Shown: positions 1 to 10,230 of the stretch, one piece after another | How the letters are laid out: the number at the start of each line of letters is the position of its first letter | Position numbering within the stretch: the first letter of the stretch is position 1 | Source: Rheinheimera oceanensis | Lineage (GTDB): Bacteria; Pseudomonadota; Gammaproteobacteria; Enterobacterales; Alteromonadaceae | Assembly: GCF_018831085.1 (NCBI RefSeq) | Contig: NZ_JAGPNM010000003.1 | Span: 62,001-126,000, forward strand | DNA: 64,000 nt | Reading direction: 5' to 3' | Made by a program: the position numbers and the translations under genes | The notes under the pieces: model-generated | The model's database searches: none | What the model was told of the DNA's origin: nothing | The model's input: the letters and a program-made list of their open reading frames with translations, nothing else

Positions 1-306
1 TAGTTGGACTGCAATAGCATCGCGTTGGGCTTGCGTATGAAATAACAGTGGCGAGCCTTGTTCGGTAAACACTGTGGCATAAGCTTTAGCCGAACGGCGT
101 GGCCGGAATTGCAAGATTACGCCATTTAGTATCAGCCACCACAGCAAACGCGGCACTTCAACTACGCGTGGATCAGATAAAAATTGCTTAAGGTAGCGTT
201 TCAGTGCTTTTGGCGAGGGTTCGTCCGGGGTACCAAGGTTTGTTAACAGAATACCTATTTTATCACTTTGCTGATGGTCAAAATTGGGGGTATTGATATA
301 ACGCAT
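1..306 (-). CDS. hemH: Ferrochelatase, N-terminal part (cut by the window edge)
   Basis: The minus-strand reading frame opens with ATG at 306 and runs off the left edge, giving the first 102 residues. The stretch [11 protein letters not shown] at residues 20-30, followed by a region rich in LKRYLKQFL and DPRVVE, is the conserved N-terminal signature of ferrochelatases. These enzymes insert Fe2+ into protoporphyrin IX as the last step of haem synthesis. The catalytic His and Glu lie further downstream and are outside the window. The gene is transcribed away from the rest of the window. No SD stands out before the ATG, but the N-terminal length fits the family. Confidence 0.93.
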   Translation of the reverse strand, partial: MRYINTPNFDHQQSDKIGILLTNLGTPDEPSPKALKRYLKQFLSDPRVVEVPRLLWWLILNGVILQFRPRRSAKAYATVFTEQGSPLLFHTQAQRDAIAVQL

Positions 307-496
307 AACAGGGTAGCTGCTCTTTTGGCTGAAGGAACTGACATTACGCCAATTCGACGTTAACAGTTTACCTGATTAAAGGCATAAGCCGATTTTAGCA
401 GTTTCTGTGCCTGATAAGTAAGCTGCAGCTAAAATTAATCTTGTTACATTGGTGTTGACAAGGTAGCCTGAAACTGTTCTTAAGAAGGGGAATATA

Positions 497-943
497 ATGA
501 TATCTGTGCGCTGGTTTCTGCTGTGGTATCTGTTATTGGCAGTGTTGCTAACGACAGTGCTGGCTTGTATTACCCAAAGTGGTTTTAATCTGGCCGCAAT
601 AGCAGCGTTAACCGGCGGCGTGGCAGCTGGTGATATTGCCGCCACTGTCTGGTTTGACTTAACCCATTTTAGTTTAACTTATGCACCGATAGCTCTGGTT
701 AATCTGCTGATTGTGGCTGTTTTGCTGCATTATTTGCCGTTATTGCGGCGGTACTGGCTGGCAGCCGTGCTTGGCGCAGTGGTACTGTACCTTATGCTAC
801 TGCTCATTAACACCATAGCACCTATGCCTACACTAATCGCGGCTACCCGCAGTGGTGGGGGCCTTATCAGTATGTTGCTATGCAGCAGTGCCGGTATGCT
901 GGGCTATACATGGCTATTAAAACGGAGGAAGTATTATGCCTAG
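497..943 (+). CDS. Small integral membrane protein of unknown function
   Basis: This 148-residue protein is almost entirely hydrophobic, with about four predicted membrane segments (roughly residues 5-25, 61-82, 88-108 and 121-140) and a basic end (KRRKYY). I do not recognise the family. A clear SD (AAGGGG at 484-489) precedes the ATG. A TTGACA at 455-460 may be a -35 element, but the matching -10 is poor. The end overlaps the start of the following sugar dehydrogenase gene by 8 bases, so the two are probably translated from one message and may work together at the membrane. Confidence 0.75.
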   Translation: MISVRWFLLWYLLLAVLLTTVLACITQSGFNLAAIAALTGGVAAGDIAATVWFDLTHFSLTYAPIALVNLLIVAVLLHYLPLLRRYWLAAVLGAVVLYLMLLLINTIAPMPTLIAATRSGGGLISMLLCSSAGMLGYTWLLKRRKYYA

Positions 944-2033
944 GTTTGCTATTTTACTGGCATTACTTTTTGCCGTACCTGCGCTCAATGCAGCTCCGTC
1001 TTATCAGTTAAAAGTTCTGGCTGATAACCTGAATTACCCCTGGGCGCTGGAGTTTTTGCCGGATGGCGATATGTTACTGACCGAGCGTAGCGGCACACTA
1101 AAGCGTCTGGCAGCGGATGGCAGTGAACGTTTTAGCATTCAACCGGCCTTACCCGATCTGCTGCAGGCTGCACAGGCCGGTTTGCAAGACGTAATACTGA
1201 CACCGGGTTTTACCGGTAATAGTCAAATCCTGCTCAGTTATGCCTGTGGCACATTAAAAGCTAATAACACCTGTCTTGCCAGTGCAGAGCTAACTACCAG
1301 TGGTCTTAACAATATCAAACGTATTTTTCAGGCCCAACCACTAAAAAGCGGTGCCGCCCACTTTGGTGGCCGTATTGCTTTTTTGCCGGATAACAGTCTG
1401 GTGTTAACGTTGGGTGATGGTTTTGATTACCGTGAGCAGGCACAAAACCCGGCCAATCATTTGGGCAAGATAGTGCGGTTAAATGCTGACGGCTCAATAC
1501 CTCCGGACAACCCTTTTGCTGACAGGCCGGGTTATGTTGCTGAGATATACAGCCTGGGGCACCGTAATGTGCAGGGTATTTTTTATGATGCAGTAACTCA
1601 AACGCTGTATAGTCACGAACATGGCCCACGTGGTGGCGATGAGTTAAATATTATTCAAGCCGGTGAGAATTATGGCTGGCCGGTAGCCACTAAAGGTATA
1701 GATTACACTGGTGCCAGAGTATCCCCTTATACTGCCTTCAGTGGTATGCAGGCACCTGTCTGGGGTTGGACACCATCTATCGCCCCTGCGGGCATGACGT
1801 TATACCGTGGTGAGCTATTCCCACAGTGGCAGGGTAATATTTTTGTGGCCGCGCTGGCAGCAAAAAGCGTGTATAGGCTGCAAATAGAAAAGCAGCAGAT
1901 AGTGCATGAGCAGGTGCTGTTTAGTGAACTGAAACAGCGTATCCGTGACGTGCGCAGCGGGCCGGATGGGGCTTTGTATTTACTAACCGACAGTGACAAA
2001 GGCCAGCTGATTAAGGTGACGCCGGCAAACTAA
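936..2033 (+). CDS. PQQ-dependent aldose sugar dehydrogenase-like protein, exported
   Basis: The protein has 365 residues. A signal peptide (hydrophobic residues 4-15, likely cleavage after Ala-Leu-Asn-Ala-Ala at about 20) directs it to the periplasm. The rest is a six-bladed propeller of the soluble glucose/sorbosone dehydrogenase family (YliI type): conserved blocks are NLNYPWALEFLPDGDMLLTE near residue 31, GGRIAFLPDNSLVLTLGDG, SLGHRNVQG and HGPRGGDELN. Family members oxidise the C1 of aldoses to lactones with pyrroloquinoline quinone. No PQQ synthesis genes are in this window, so cofactor supply is unknown. It overlaps the upstream membrane-protein gene by 8 bases. Confidence 0.88.
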   Translation: MPRFAILLALLFAVPALNAAPSYQLKVLADNLNYPWALEFLPDGDMLLTERSGTLKRLAADGSERFSIQPALPDLLQAAQAGLQDVILTPGFTGNSQILLSYACGTLKANNTCLASAELTTSGLNNIKRIFQAQPLKSGAAHFGGRIAFLPDNSLVLTLGDGFDYREQAQNPANHLGKIVRLNADGSIPPDNPFADRPGYVAEIYSLGHRNVQGIFYDAVTQTLYSHEHGPRGGDELNIIQAGENYGWPVATKGIDYTGARVSPYTAFSGMQAPVWGWTPSIAPAGMTLYRGELFPQWQGNIFVAALAAKSVYRLQIEKQQIVHEQVLFSELKQRIRDVRSGPDGALYLLTDSDKGQLIKVTPAN

Positions 2034-2075
2034 GCGACAAAAGCTTAGCTGCCGGTTGTGTAGCAGTGTAAAGCT

Positions 2076-2570
2076 TTAGTGATGGTGATGACCACCTTCA
2101 CCATGGGCGTGGCCATGGGCAATTTCTTCACCGGTGGCTTCGCGTACCGACACTATCTCAACGGCGAATTTGAGAGTTTTCCCGGCCAGTGGGTGGTTGG
2201 TATCGACCTCTGCTTTAAACATACCTACTTTAACAATAGTGACCTGGCGCTGACCGTGTTCGGTTTGCACTACAGCAGTCATACCCGGTTGCCATTTTTT
2301 TGCCCCCAGCAGGTGTTTTACCTGAATGCTTTGAATAGCATTTTCGTCACGTTCACCATAGGCTTCGCTTGGTGTTAAGGTAATATCCAGCTTGTCACCG
2401 GCGGTTTTGCCGCTTAATGCCTGCTCCAATGCCGGTAACATTTGCTCATGGCCGTGCAGGTACAGCAGCGGGTGGCTGCCGTTTGATGTTTCCAGTTCAA
2501 CACTTGTGCCGTTGCTGACGTCGGTTAGGGTGTAGTGAAACTGTACTACGCTGTTGTCGCTGATTTGCAT
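2076..2570 (-). CDS. slyD: SlyD-like FKBP-type peptidyl-prolyl isomerase with His-rich tail
   Basis: The protein has 164 residues. I chose the ATG at 2570 because MQISDNSVVQFHYTL matches the usual start of SlyD/FkpB proteins; the open frame continues upstream to 2885 but that part has no family match (an in-frame ATG at 2591 is the only realistic alternative). FKBP fold motifs include GHEQMLPALEQAL and TLTPSEAYGERDE, with the inserted chaperone flap following. The C-terminus ends in a short His-rich tail (HGHAHGEGGHHHH), the metal-binding element that in Escherichia coli SlyD delivers nickel and binds other metals. The tail is much shorter than in E. coli and lacks Cys. It probably acts in the cytoplasm as chaperone, prolyl isomerase and metal buffer. 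Confidence 0.85.
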   Translation of the reverse strand: MQISDNSVVQFHYTLTDVSNGTSVELETSNGSHPLLYLHGHEQMLPALEQALSGKTAGDKLDITLTPSEAYGERDENAIQSIQVKHLLGAKKWQPGMTAVVQTEHGQRQVTIVKVGMFKAEVDTNHPLAGKTLKFAVEIVSVREATGEEIAHGHAHGEGGHHHH

Positions 2571-2726
2571 AAAAGTGGGTCCGTTTAGCATAAAGCCGCT
2601 ATTATCCTGCGCGGCGGCAGAAAAATCGACTGCTTTTTCCGCCATGTTCCCAAACTGCTGGTTGGCGCAGTAACATTTGCTCACTACACTGTATAAAGGC
2701 AGTAAGTTTGGTATTGGCAGGTGTGC

Positions 2727-3485
2727 ATGCAAGTCTATCTGACAGCGGTTTTTTTCGGACTGAGCTTGATCAGCAGCGTGGCTGCACAAACTGAGTTTAC
2801 TGTCGGCACGGAAGATATCAATTTCTACCCGCATTACGATTTTACCCGCGCAGACAGCGCTGGTTTTGCTAATGAAGTGCTGCAATTATTTGCCAGTAAA
2901 CATGGTTACCGGTTTAGTTTTCAGCCGTTACCGGTAAAACGGCTGTATCATGAGCTGGATGGTCTGGTGGATTTTATTTATCCGGATAACCCGAACTGGG
3001 TTAAGTATCAGGGCGTACAGGCCAGCCGCAGTTTCAGTGATCCGCTGATTTATAATTTGGGTACCACTCTGGTACTGCCAGCGAACAGAGATATCAGCCT
3101 AAGCCAGTTTCGTACCCTGGCGGTGATCCATGGTTTTACCCCCACCGCATGGCTTAATTTGCGTAGTGAACACCGGTTTAAACTTTATGAGGTGCCCAAT
3201 GCTGTGTCGGCACTACATCTGGTATTGAAAGGCGAATTGCAAGGTGCTGATGTTGAATACAACGTGGCGCAGCAGATTTTACGGGATCAGCAGTTGGAGG
3301 GGGCTTTAGTGGTGGCAAGCCAACTGCCAATGACCAGAGTAAGCTTCCATTTATCAACCATTCGCCACCCACAGCAGCACAACTCACAGGTGTTACAGCA
3401 ATTTAACCATTTTCTGTTTAGCCATCAGGTCGAAATTGATGCATTAAAGCAAAGGTTTCAGTTAGTCGACAGCCTGTCGCAGTAA
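2727..3485 (+). CDS. Periplasmic solute-binding protein, family 3 type, without transporter genes
   Basis: The protein has 252 residues from the ATG at 2727 (a GTG two codons earlier is in frame; GCAGG at 2717-2721 is the only SD-like element). It has a signal peptide (VYLTAVFFGLSLISSVAA) and a small SBP_bac_3-like fold with phrases such as GFANEVLQLFASKHGYRFSF and VKRLYHELDGLVDFIYPDNP. It diverges from the slyD-like gene and no permease or ATPase lies nearby. Such orphan binding proteins are common in Alteromonadales; some are sensory and some bind amino acids. The ligand is unknown. A strong terminator overlaps its stop codon. Confidence 0.7.
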   Translation: MQVYLTAVFFGLSLISSVAAQTEFTVGTEDINFYPHYDFTRADSAGFANEVLQLFASKHGYRFSFQPLPVKRLYHELDGLVDFIYPDNPNWVKYQGVQASRSFSDPLIYNLGTTLVLPANRDISLSQFRTLAVIHGFTPTAWLNLRSEHRFKLYEVPNAVSALHLVLKGELQGADVEYNVAQQILRDQQLEGALVVASQLPMTRVSFHLSTIRHPQQHNSQVLQQFNHFLFSHQVEIDALKQRFQLVDSLSQ

Positions 3486-3506
3486 CAGGCTGTCGCTTTG
3501 TTTTTT
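3467..3506 (+). terminator. Rho-independent terminator of the binding-protein gene
   Basis: An 11-bp perfect stem (3467-3477 with 3485-3495, CGACAGCCTGT/ACAGGCTGTCG) with a 7-base loop is followed by CTTTGTTTTTT. The stem includes the stop codon of the gene ending at 3485, and the T-run reaches the trpA stop codon on the other strand. On the minus strand no T-run follows, so it serves the plus strand. Confidence 0.85.
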
Positions 3507-4306
3507 CAGGTAGCGGCTTTCATATTGCTGACAAACTGCTTTAACTGTGTCAGCAAGGTTGCCGGTTCGCTTTGATGCTGTTCTATCAGCTTCACTATAG
3601 CCGAACCACAGATAGCACCGGCAGCACCGCTGTGAATAGCGTCTTTCACATGCCCCGGGGTAGAGATGCCAAAGCCCAGTAACGGTGGTGCCGGGTTATA
3701 GCTGCGAATACGTGCAATCAGCTCGCTGGTGGGCATAGCGGCCACGGTTTCAGCTCCGGTAACCCCGGCGCGGCTGAGCAAATAAGTGTAACCGCGGCCA
3801 TAGGAGGCGATTTCGCGCAGGTCATCATCATCCACATTAGGCGGCACAATAAAAATGGGGGCTATATCATGCTTAACAGCGCTTTGGCGAAACAGCTTGC
3901 TTTCGTGCAGCGGCACATCGGCAATTAATACCGAATCAACCCCGGCCGCCGCGGCTTTAACATAAAAATCATCAATGCCGCGCGCCATCACCAGGTTGGA
4001 ATACAGCAACAAACCAATCGGGATAGTGGCGTGGTACTGGCGGATTTTAGCAATGATGTCAAAGCTGATAGCCGGGCTGACGCCAGCGGCCAGGGCGCGG
4101 ATATTGGCACCCTGAATCGTTGGGCCATCAGCTATCGGGTCAGAAAACGCTATACCCAGCTCCAGTGCATCGGCACCGGCATCAATCAGGGTTTTTATAA
4201 TTTCAAACGACAGCGCCGGTGTTGGGTCGCCAATGGTAACAAAGGGTACAAAAGCGCCGCGGCCTTCGCGGTTTAAGCGGTTAAACATTTGCTGATAACG
4301 CTTCAT
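3506..4306 (-). CDS. trpA: Tryptophan synthase alpha chain
   Basis: The protein has 266 residues, the normal length. The alpha subunit cleaves indole-3-glycerol phosphate to indole and glyceraldehyde-3-phosphate and passes indole to TrpB through a tunnel. The catalytic pair is present at Glu49 (ADALELG) and Asp60 (FSDPIADGP), the same numbers as in E. coli. The start codon overlaps the trpB stop in an ATGA arrangement (4303-4306), indicating translational coupling. It is the last gene of the trp operon; no minus-strand terminator with a T-run was found just after it. Confidence 0.97.
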   Translation of the reverse strand: MKRYQQMFNRLNREGRGAFVPFVTIGDPTPALSFEIIKTLIDAGADALELGIAFSDPIADGPTIQGANIRALAAGVSPAISFDIIAKIRQYHATIPIGLLLYSNLVMARGIDDFYVKAAAAGVDSVLIADVPLHESKLFRQSAVKHDIAPIFIVPPNVDDDDLREIASYGRGYTYLLSRAGVTGAETVAAMPTSELIARIRSYNPAPPLLGFGISTPGHVKDAIHSGAAGAICGSAIVKLIEQHQSEPATLLTQLKQFVSNMKAAT

Positions 4307-5493
4307 AGCGTACCTCCTGCTAATACGCTGTGCACATGGGCTAAGTCTTTATCGCCGCGGCCGGACAAGTTAACTAACAATACCGTCGGTGCAGTTGCCT
4401 GTGCTGCCAGTTTTAACGCATAGGCCAGCGCGTGCGAGCTTTCCAGCGCGGGTATAATACCTTCACTTTTGGCCAGTTGCTGAAATGCCGCTAAGGCTTC
4501 ATCGTCGTTTATTGCCACGTATTCGGCGCGGCCGGTTTGTTGTAAATGGGTATGCTGCGGGCCAACGGCCGGGTAGTCGAGGCCGGCAGAAATAGAATAC
4601 GATTCTTCTATCTGACCGTCGCTGGTTTGCATAATAGCCGTATAAGCACCGTGTAAAATGCCGTAGCTGCCGGTAGACAGCGCTGCGCCGTGCTGGTGGG
4701 TATCAATACCTTTACCGCCGGGTTCCACGCCAATCAGTTTTACGCCGGGTTCATTAATAAAGTCAGCAAAGATACCAATAGCGTTAGAGCCACCACCCAC
4801 ACAGGCGATCACCGTATCGGGCAATTTGCCTTCGGCTTTTAAGATTTGCTGTTTGGCTTCTTCGCCAATCATCTTCTGAAAATCGCGCACTATGGTAGGG
4901 AACGGGTGCGGGCCCGCTGCTGTGCCCAGCATATAGTGAGTGCTGTCGTAAGTAGCCGACCAGTCGCGCATCGCTTCGTTAACCGCATCCTTTAAGGTAC
5001 CGCTGCCGCTGGTTACCGGTATTACCGTCGCGCCCATCAGCTTCATACGAAACACATTGGGTTGCTGGCGCTCAATATCTTTGGCGCCCATATAAATGCG
5101 GCATTTTAAGCCCAGTAAGGCGCAGGCTAAAGCCGTTGCCACGCCATGCTGGCCTGCTCCGGTTTCGGCGATCACTTCTTTTTTACCCATGCGCTTGGTT
5201 AGCAGCGCCTGGCCCAGTACCTGGTTGGTTTTATGTGCGCCGCCGTGTAGTAAGTCTTCACGTTTTAAGTAAATTTTTGCCAAAGGGTTGGGCGAAATAT
5301 TGCGGCACAGCGTTAATGGCGTTGGCCGGCCGGCGTATTCGGTTAACAGCTGCTGAAACTCGGCATGAAAAGCCGGATCTTCTAAGGCATCAACATAAGC
5401 TTGTTCCAGCTGTTTTAACGCTGGTACCAGCAGCTGTGGCACAAACATGCCGCCGTACTGGCCAAAATAAGGGTTAAGTTTTAGCTCACTCAT
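4303..5493 (-). CDS. trpB: Tryptophan synthase beta chain
   Basis: The protein has 396 residues when started at the ATG at 5493, which has a GGGAG SD and gives the normal N-terminus [19 protein letters not shown]; the frame is open further upstream but runs into trpCF. It is the PLP enzyme that joins indole with serine. The Schiff-base lysine is Lys88 in GGAHKTN, and the phosphate-binding GGGSNA loop is present. The start overlaps the trpCF stop by 8 bases and the end overlaps trpA by 4 bases, so expression should be tightly coupled. Confidence 0.97.
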   Translation of the reverse strand: MSELKLNPYFGQYGGMFVPQLLVPALKQLEQAYVDALEDPAFHAEFQQLLTEYAGRPTPLTLCRNISPNPLAKIYLKREDLLHGGAHKTNQVLGQALLTKRMGKKEVIAETGAGQHGVATALACALLGLKCRIYMGAKDIERQQPNVFRMKLMGATVIPVTSGSGTLKDAVNEAMRDWSATYDSTHYMLGTAAGPHPFPTIVRDFQKMIGEEAKQQILKAEGKLPDTVIACVGGGSNAIGIFADFINEPGVKLIGVEPGGKGIDTHQHGAALSTGSYGILHGAYTAIMQTSDGQIEESYSISAGLDYPAVGPQHTHLQQTGRAEYVAINDDEALAAFQQLAKSEGIIPALESSHALAYALKLAAQATAPTVLLVNLSGRGDKDLAHVHSVLAGGTL

Positions 5494-6877
5494 AGTGAAA
5501 CTCCCGCAAAAGTGTGAAGGCTGAGCGGATCTTCGCCGCATCTTTGATACCAGGCGCAGTTTCCAGCCCTGAATTAAAATCGAGCCCGGCCACCGGCAAT
5601 CCGGCGGCGGCAAGGCAGTTATCACTGTTTAAGCCACCGGCCAGCATAACAGGCTGGTTGGCTGTTTGTTCTGTTAGCAAGGCCCAGTTAAAGCTGATGC
5701 CGCTGCCGCCATGTTGCCCGGGATGATAGGCATCCAGCAAAATACGATCGGCAAGTGGGGTAAATGCCGGTAATTCATCTTTTACCCGGTAGGCTTTCCA
5801 GATCTGACATTGTGGCGGTAGCAGCGGTTTTAGCGTGTTGATATAGCTATCATCTTCTTCTCCATGCAATTGCACAGCGCTAAGCGCTAAGTTGTGCACC
5901 ACCTCTGCCACTTTGGTAGGCTCTGCATTAACAAAGACACCGACATATTTCAGTGCCGCACCCTGTTGTACTAAAGCGGCTTGCTCTGGCGTAACGGCAC
6001 GCGGGGAGGGCGGATAAAAAATTAAGCCGCCATAGCAGGCACCTGCAGCATAAACGGCGGTGGCATCTTCCGGTCGTGTAAGGCCACAGACTTTATGCTC
6101 GCCCAGCACCAGCGTGCGCGTGGCAGCAGCTAAATCCGCTTGCGCCATTAGTGAGCTGCCCACCAAAAACGCATCTGCCACTTTTGCTAAACGCCGCACT
6201 TGCTGGTTAGTGTAAATACCTGACTCAGATACTATTGTTCTGCCAGCGGGGATCAGTTTCGCCAGCGTAAAGCTGGTATCCAGATTAGTACTTAAATCAC
6301 GTAAGTCGCGGTTATTAATACCAATAAGCTCAGCATTAAGTGCCACAGCGCGCAGGGTTTCGGCCTCATTGCTTACTTCAGTCAGCACGGTCATATTTAA
6401 TTCTTTGGCAGTGGCGGCAAGCTCCCTGTATTCATCGTCGTTTAGTACTGACAGCATTAACAATACCGCATCGGCACCGTAGTGACGGCCTAAGTAAATC
6501 TGGTAGCTGTCAATAATAAAGTCTTTATGCAGTAGCGGTTTATCTACTAAAGTGCGCATAGTACGTAAGTAGTCGTACTTGCCCTGAAAGAAGGTTTCGT
6601 CAGTTAATACCGAGATGCAATCGGCGTATTGGCCATACACCTGTGCTAATTCGGTCAGGTTAAAGTCACTGCGGATAAGCCCTTTTGATGGTGAGGCTTT
6701 TTTACACTCCAGAATAAAGCGCGGGCCGGGTTGTTTCAGCGCAGCCAGAAAATTGTGCCCGGTGGGTTTTACTGCGCTGATAAAAGCCGCCAGCGGTTGC
6801 TGTTGTTTCAGCTGTGCCACTTCGTTGCGCTTATGCGCCACAATGGCTGCCAGTACGTTTGGCATTTGCTCAGCCAT
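5486..6877 (-). CDS. trpC: Bifunctional indole-3-glycerol phosphate synthase / phosphoribosylanthranilate isomerase
   Basis: The fused TrpC-TrpF protein has 463 residues. The N-terminal half (about 1-255) is the synthase, with [10 protein letters not shown] at 57-66 carrying the catalytic Glu/Lys region. The C-terminal half is the isomerase, starting around [11 protein letters not shown] (catalytic Cys) and containing [14 protein letters not shown] chose the ATG at 6877 because of a very good SD (AAGGAG, 7 bases away) and the E. coli-like start; it overlaps trpD by 8 bases. Fusion of C and F is typical of enteric-type gammaproteobacterial trp operons. Confidence 0.95.
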   Translation of the reverse strand: MAEQMPNVLAAIVAHKRNEVAQLKQQQPLAAFISAVKPTGHNFLAALKQPGPRFILECKKASPSKGLIRSDFNLTELAQVYGQYADCISVLTDETFFQGKYDYLRTMRTLVDKPLLHKDFIIDSYQIYLGRHYGADAVLLMLSVLNDDEYRELAATAKELNMTVLTEVSNEAETLRAVALNAELIGINNRDLRDLSTNLDTSFTLAKLIPAGRTIVSESGIYTNQQVRRLAKVADAFLVGSSLMAQADLAAATRTLVLGEHKVCGLTRPEDATAVYAAGACYGGLIFYPPSPRAVTPEQAALVQQGAALKYVGVFVNAEPTKVAEVVHNLALSAVQLHGEEDDSYINTLKPLLPPQCQIWKAYRVKDELPAFTPLADRILLDAYHPGQHGGSGISFNWALLTEQTANQPVMLAGGLNSDNCLAAAGLPVAGLDFNSGLETAPGIKDAAKIRSAFTLLREFHYE

Positions 6878-7907
6878 GTGCCGGCTCCTTGATTTGACTA
6901 AGTTGTTTAAACTGCGACAGGGTAGCAAACGCCTTATTACTGCTTAGCAGCTCCAGCACGGCACGGGTATTTACTTTTAAATCATCGCCCATACCGGCAA
7001 TTTTCAGCATGGCGGCGACGTTTATCGCTACAGCCGCTTTATGTGCGCTTTGGCCTTCACCTTGCAAAATCGCCAGTGTGGCGGCAGCGTTATCGGCTGG
7101 TTCGCCGCCCGCTAACGCCGATAACGGGGTCAGATCTACACCAAAGTCGTCCGGTGTCAGGCTAAACTCGGTTAGTTCACCATCTTTAAGCTCGCACACA
7201 TAGGTGGTGCCATGCAGCGCCACCTCGTCACAGCCACTGCCATGTACCACCCAGGCGCGTTTTACGCCGAGTTGCTGCAGTGCCTGCGCCATAACGCGGC
7301 ACAGTTTTGCATCGTACACGCCCAGCAACTGATAATCCGGCGCAGCCGGGTTTACCAGCGGGCCTAACAGGTTAAACAGGGTGCGGCTTTTCAGTGCATT
7401 GCGCACCGGCATCGCATGCTTAATACCGGCATGGTACAGCGGAGCAAATAAAAAACTACAGTTAGAGTGTGCCAGGGTGTCTGCCGCTTGTTGTGGTGCT
7501 AAGTGAATATTCACGCCCAGTTGCTCTAATAAATCAGCAGAGCCGGAGCGGGATGACACGCTGCGGTTGCCGTGTTTTACCACTTTTAAACCCATGGCGG
7601 CGCCAACAATAGCCGCGGTAGTAGAAATATTAATGGTATTGCTACCATCGCCACCAGTGCCGCAGCAGTCGATACTGCCGGCGGCGCGTTGTGGAAATTC
7701 GGTAGCGGCTGAGCGCAAGGCACTGGCGGCTCCGGCTATTTCATCGGCGGTTTCGCCACGCATTTTCAGCGCCACTAACAGCGCTGTAAGGTGTACCGGC
7801 TCTACTTCGCCTTTTACTACGGCAGTAAAAAACTGTTCGGCCTGGGCAAAGCTCAATGGCTGGCCACTCAGGCTAAGCTGTACCGTTGCTAATATCGGAT
7901 CTGTCAT
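6870..7907 (-). CDS. trpD: Anthranilate phosphoribosyltransferase
   Basis: The protein has 345 residues and is free-standing, not fused to TrpG as it is in E. coli. It transfers phosphoribose from PRPP to anthranilate. The PRPP-binding signature GTGGDGSNT is at residues 83-91 and the anthranilate/PRPP motif KHGNRSVSS starts at 111. It begins 2 bases after the trpG stop and overlaps trpCF by 8 bases, so it sits in the middle of a continuous, coupled operon. Confidence 0.97.
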   Translation of the reverse strand: MTDPILATVQLSLSGQPLSFAQAEQFFTAVVKGEVEPVHLTALLVALKMRGETADEIAGAASALRSAATEFPQRAAGSIDCCGTGGDGSNTINISTTAAIVGAAMGLKVVKHGNRSVSSRSGSADLLEQLGVNIHLAPQQAADTLAHSNCSFLFAPLYHAGIKHAMPVRNALKSRTLFNLLGPLVNPAAPDYQLLGVYDAKLCRVMAQALQQLGVKRAWVVHGSGCDEVALHGTTYVCELKDGELTEFSLTPDDFGVDLTPLSALAGGEPADNAAATLAILQGEGQSAHKAAVAINVAAMLKIAGMGDDLKVNTRAVLELLSSNKAFATLSQFKQLSQIKEPAHG

Positions 7908-7909
7908 CT

Positions 7910-8494
7910 TCAGCCTCGTAATAAATAATCAATGCTGTTTTTCAGCAGCGGTTTACCTAAGGTGGTTAAGATAGACTCAGGGTGAAACTGATAACCCAGC
8001 ATGCGTTTATCCTCGTTAATTACCGCCATCGGGATATGCCTGTCGTTGGCCAGTAAGGTTAGGGCGTTGGGCATTTCGGTGGCCATTAACGAGTGATAAC
8101 GCGCCACTAAAAACGGGTTAGGTAAACCGGCAAATAGCGGATGATTCTGCAGTGTTATTGAAGCTGTTTTGCCGTGTACGGTTTCACCGGCGCGGCCAAC
8201 CACACCGCCAAAGTGCTCCACTATGGCCTGATGGCCCAGGCATATGCCCAGTACTGCAAATTGTGCTTCACACAGTTTCAGTAGTGCTGGCATTGAACCG
8301 GCCTGTGCCGGGCTGCCGGGGCCTGGGGACAATACCAGGAGCACTGGCGCAGTTTCGGCCTGCATTTGCTGGTAGATATAATCTGCCGGCACGGTATTGC
8401 GATAAAGCTTTATTTCATAACCCAGCTGGGCAAACTCGTCGACCAGGTTGTAAGTAAAAGAGTCGATATTGTCGAGTAAATAGATCACGGCCAT
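7910..8494 (-). CDS. trpG: Anthranilate synthase component II (glutamine amidotransferase)
   Basis: The protein has 194 residues. It releases ammonia from glutamine for TrpE. The class I amidotransferase triad is complete: Cys85 in GICLGHQ, His171 and Glu173 in FHPES. The oxyanion loop SPGPGSP is at 56-62. The start codon shares one base with the trpE stop (TGATG) and has an AGGA SD, a standard TrpE-TrpG coupling. In many bacteria this subunit also serves folate synthesis (PabA). Its place here says tryptophan, but dual use cannot be excluded because no pabA is visible in the window. Confidence 0.96.
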   Translation of the reverse strand: MAVIYLLDNIDSFTYNLVDEFAQLGYEIKLYRNTVPADYIYQQMQAETAPVLLVLSPGPGSPAQAGSMPALLKLCEAQFAVLGICLGHQAIVEHFGGVVGRAGETVHGKTASITLQNHPLFAGLPNPFLVARYHSLMATEMPNALTLLANDRHIPMAVINEDKRMLGYQFHPESILTTLGKPLLKNSIDYLLRG

Positions 8495-10095
8495 CAGTTA
8501 TTCCTCGCTGTGCTGGCATGGGTTGCATCATGCGCAGAGATAATGGCGCTGATAACCGCCTGGGCTTTACTGCGGGTTTCGTCGGCTTCGGCCTGAGCGA
8601 CAGAGTCAAACACCACGCCAGCTCCGGCCTGAATATAGGCGGTGCTATTGGCGACATAGGCCGAGCGGATCACAATGCAGCTGTCAAAGTCACCGTTGCC
8701 GGATAAATAACCGACGGCACCACCGTAGCTGCCACGGCGTTTGCCTTCTACGCCACGAATAAGCTCAGCCGCTTTTACTTTGGGTGCTCCCACTAACGTG
8801 CCCATATTCATACAGGCCTGGTAGGCATGCAGCGCGTCAAGCTCCGATTTTAAGGTACCAACCACGCGCGAAACCAGATGCATTACATAAGAGTAGCGGT
8901 CTACCTTTAGCAGCTCTTTGACAAAGCGGCTGCCCGGTATACTAATGCGCGCCACATCGTTACGGGCTAAATCAACCAGCATTAAGTGCTCGGCTTTTTC
9001 TTTTTCATCCTGGCGCAATTCCAGCTCAATGCGGCTGTCAAGGTCGCGGTCTATGCTGCCATCGCTTTTAAAACCACGCCGGCGGGTACCGGCTATCGGG
9101 TAAATTTCTACCTGGCGGCTTTTCGCATCAAACTTTAGCGCCGATTCCGGTGAGGCGCCAAACAGGGTAAAAGCAGTATCCTGCAAATAAAACATATAAG
9201 GGCTGGGGTTTTGCTGTTTTAACCGGGCGTAGGCGGCCAGTGGATCAGGGCAAGGCAAGCGGAAACAACGCGACGGCACTACCTGAAAAATATCTCCGGC
9301 GACAATATGTTGTTTTAGTTTCTCTACCTGCGACATAAAGTCGGCATCGCTGATATCGACCTGCACCTCAGCTTTTATTGCTGTTGTTGCCGTAGTAGCA
9401 ACAACGGGGGCTTGCAGCAACTGCTTTAATTGCTCCAGCCGTTTACCAATCACAAAACAGTTAGCGGGTGCCTGCTCGCCACAAAATACGTTGCCCACCA
9501 GCCGGCTGTGGCCGCTTTGGTGATCCAGCACTAACAGCGTTTCGGCCAGATAAAACACATAGTCCGGGCATTGGTTTTCTGCTGTGGGTACGCTTGGCAA
9601 CTGCTCTACTGTGGCTACCATGTCATAACCGATTACGCCGCCTAAAAACACCGCGAATGGTTCATCACTCTGACACTTAAGCTCACGTTGCAAGGTGCGC
9701 AGTACACTAAACGGGTTGGCAGCCTGTAAGCGGGCATTTTCTTCCAGCAATAACGCCGGGCGCTGATAGCTAATACTTAGCCTGTTTTTGTTTTGTTCTA
9801 CCGCGGCATCTTGGCTGAGTTTGCTGGCCAGATAAGGCAGTAATACAGCACCATTGTTGCTAACGGCATTAATTACCACGGTTTGGTCGTTGCATTCTAT
9901 CCGCAGCGCCGCATCAATCAGCAGCAGGCTTTTTAAGTTATCTTTGCTGTCTATTTCGGCTGATTCTAACAGCAGCGAATAAGGGCTTTGAGCTGTAAGC
10001 TGCTTATAGCAGGTCAGCGCATCGCTGTGATACGGCAACTGCATGGCGATACTGGCAATGTCGCCCGGCGTATCGGTGATATGGCTAAAAATCAT
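8494..10095 (-). CDS. trpE: Anthranilate synthase component I
   Basis: The protein has 533 residues. It makes anthranilate from chorismate using ammonia from TrpG. The N-terminal domain has LLES at residues 42-45, the motif that binds tryptophan for feedback inhibition, so the enzyme should be Trp-sensitive. The chorismate-binding domain carries [19 protein letters not shown] and the C-terminal GAGVVFDS block. An AAGGAA SD lies before the ATG at 10095. Upstream are the trp leader and attenuator, making this the first structural gene of the operon. Confidence 0.97.
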   Translation of the reverse strand: MIFSHITDTPGDIASIAMQLPYHSDALTCYKQLTAQSPYSLLLESAEIDSKDNLKSLLLIDAALRIECNDQTVVINAVSNNGAVLLPYLASKLSQDAAVEQNKNRLSISYQRPALLLEENARLQAANPFSVLRTLQRELKCQSDEPFAVFLGGVIGYDMVATVEQLPSVPTAENQCPDYVFYLAETLLVLDHQSGHSRLVGNVFCGEQAPANCFVIGKRLEQLKQLLQAPVVATTATTAIKAEVQVDISDADFMSQVEKLKQHIVAGDIFQVVPSRCFRLPCPDPLAAYARLKQQNPSPYMFYLQDTAFTLFGASPESALKFDAKSRQVEIYPIAGTRRRGFKSDGSIDRDLDSRIELELRQDEKEKAEHLMLVDLARNDVARISIPGSRFVKELLKVDRYSYVMHLVSRVVGTLKSELDALHAYQACMNMGTLVGAPKVKAAELIRGVEGKRRGSYGGAVGYLSGNGDFDSCIVIRSAYVANSTAYIQAGAGVVFDSVAQAEADETRSKAQAVISAIISAHDATHASTARNN

Positions 10096-10174
10096 GTTTC
10101 ACTTTTTCCTTATGATGCATAAATACAGCTCCACAGTTTTTATTCAGCCGGTTCGCACAATTTTGCAGGCACAT

Positions 10175-10206
10175 AAAAAAAGCCCGCTTCTTGTGGAAAC
10201 GGGCTT
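10175..10206 (-). terminator. trp operon attenuator (intrinsic terminator)
   Basis: Read on the minus strand, an 11-bp stem (10196-10206 with 10180-10190, one G-U pair) with a 5-base loop is followed by a run of seven T (10181-10175). It stands between the leader peptide and trpE. Its 5' arm (GCCCGTT) can instead pair with AACGGGC inside the last codons of the leader peptide (10239-10245), which is the antiterminator expected for Trp attenuation. Confidence 0.9.
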
Positions 10207-10230
10207 CGGTAATTAAAGCTAATACAACGC

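Noticed and set aside
376..645. Minus-strand frame over the start of the membrane-protein gene.
   Set aside because: No SD, no recognisable protein, and it overlaps a well-supported gene on the other strand.
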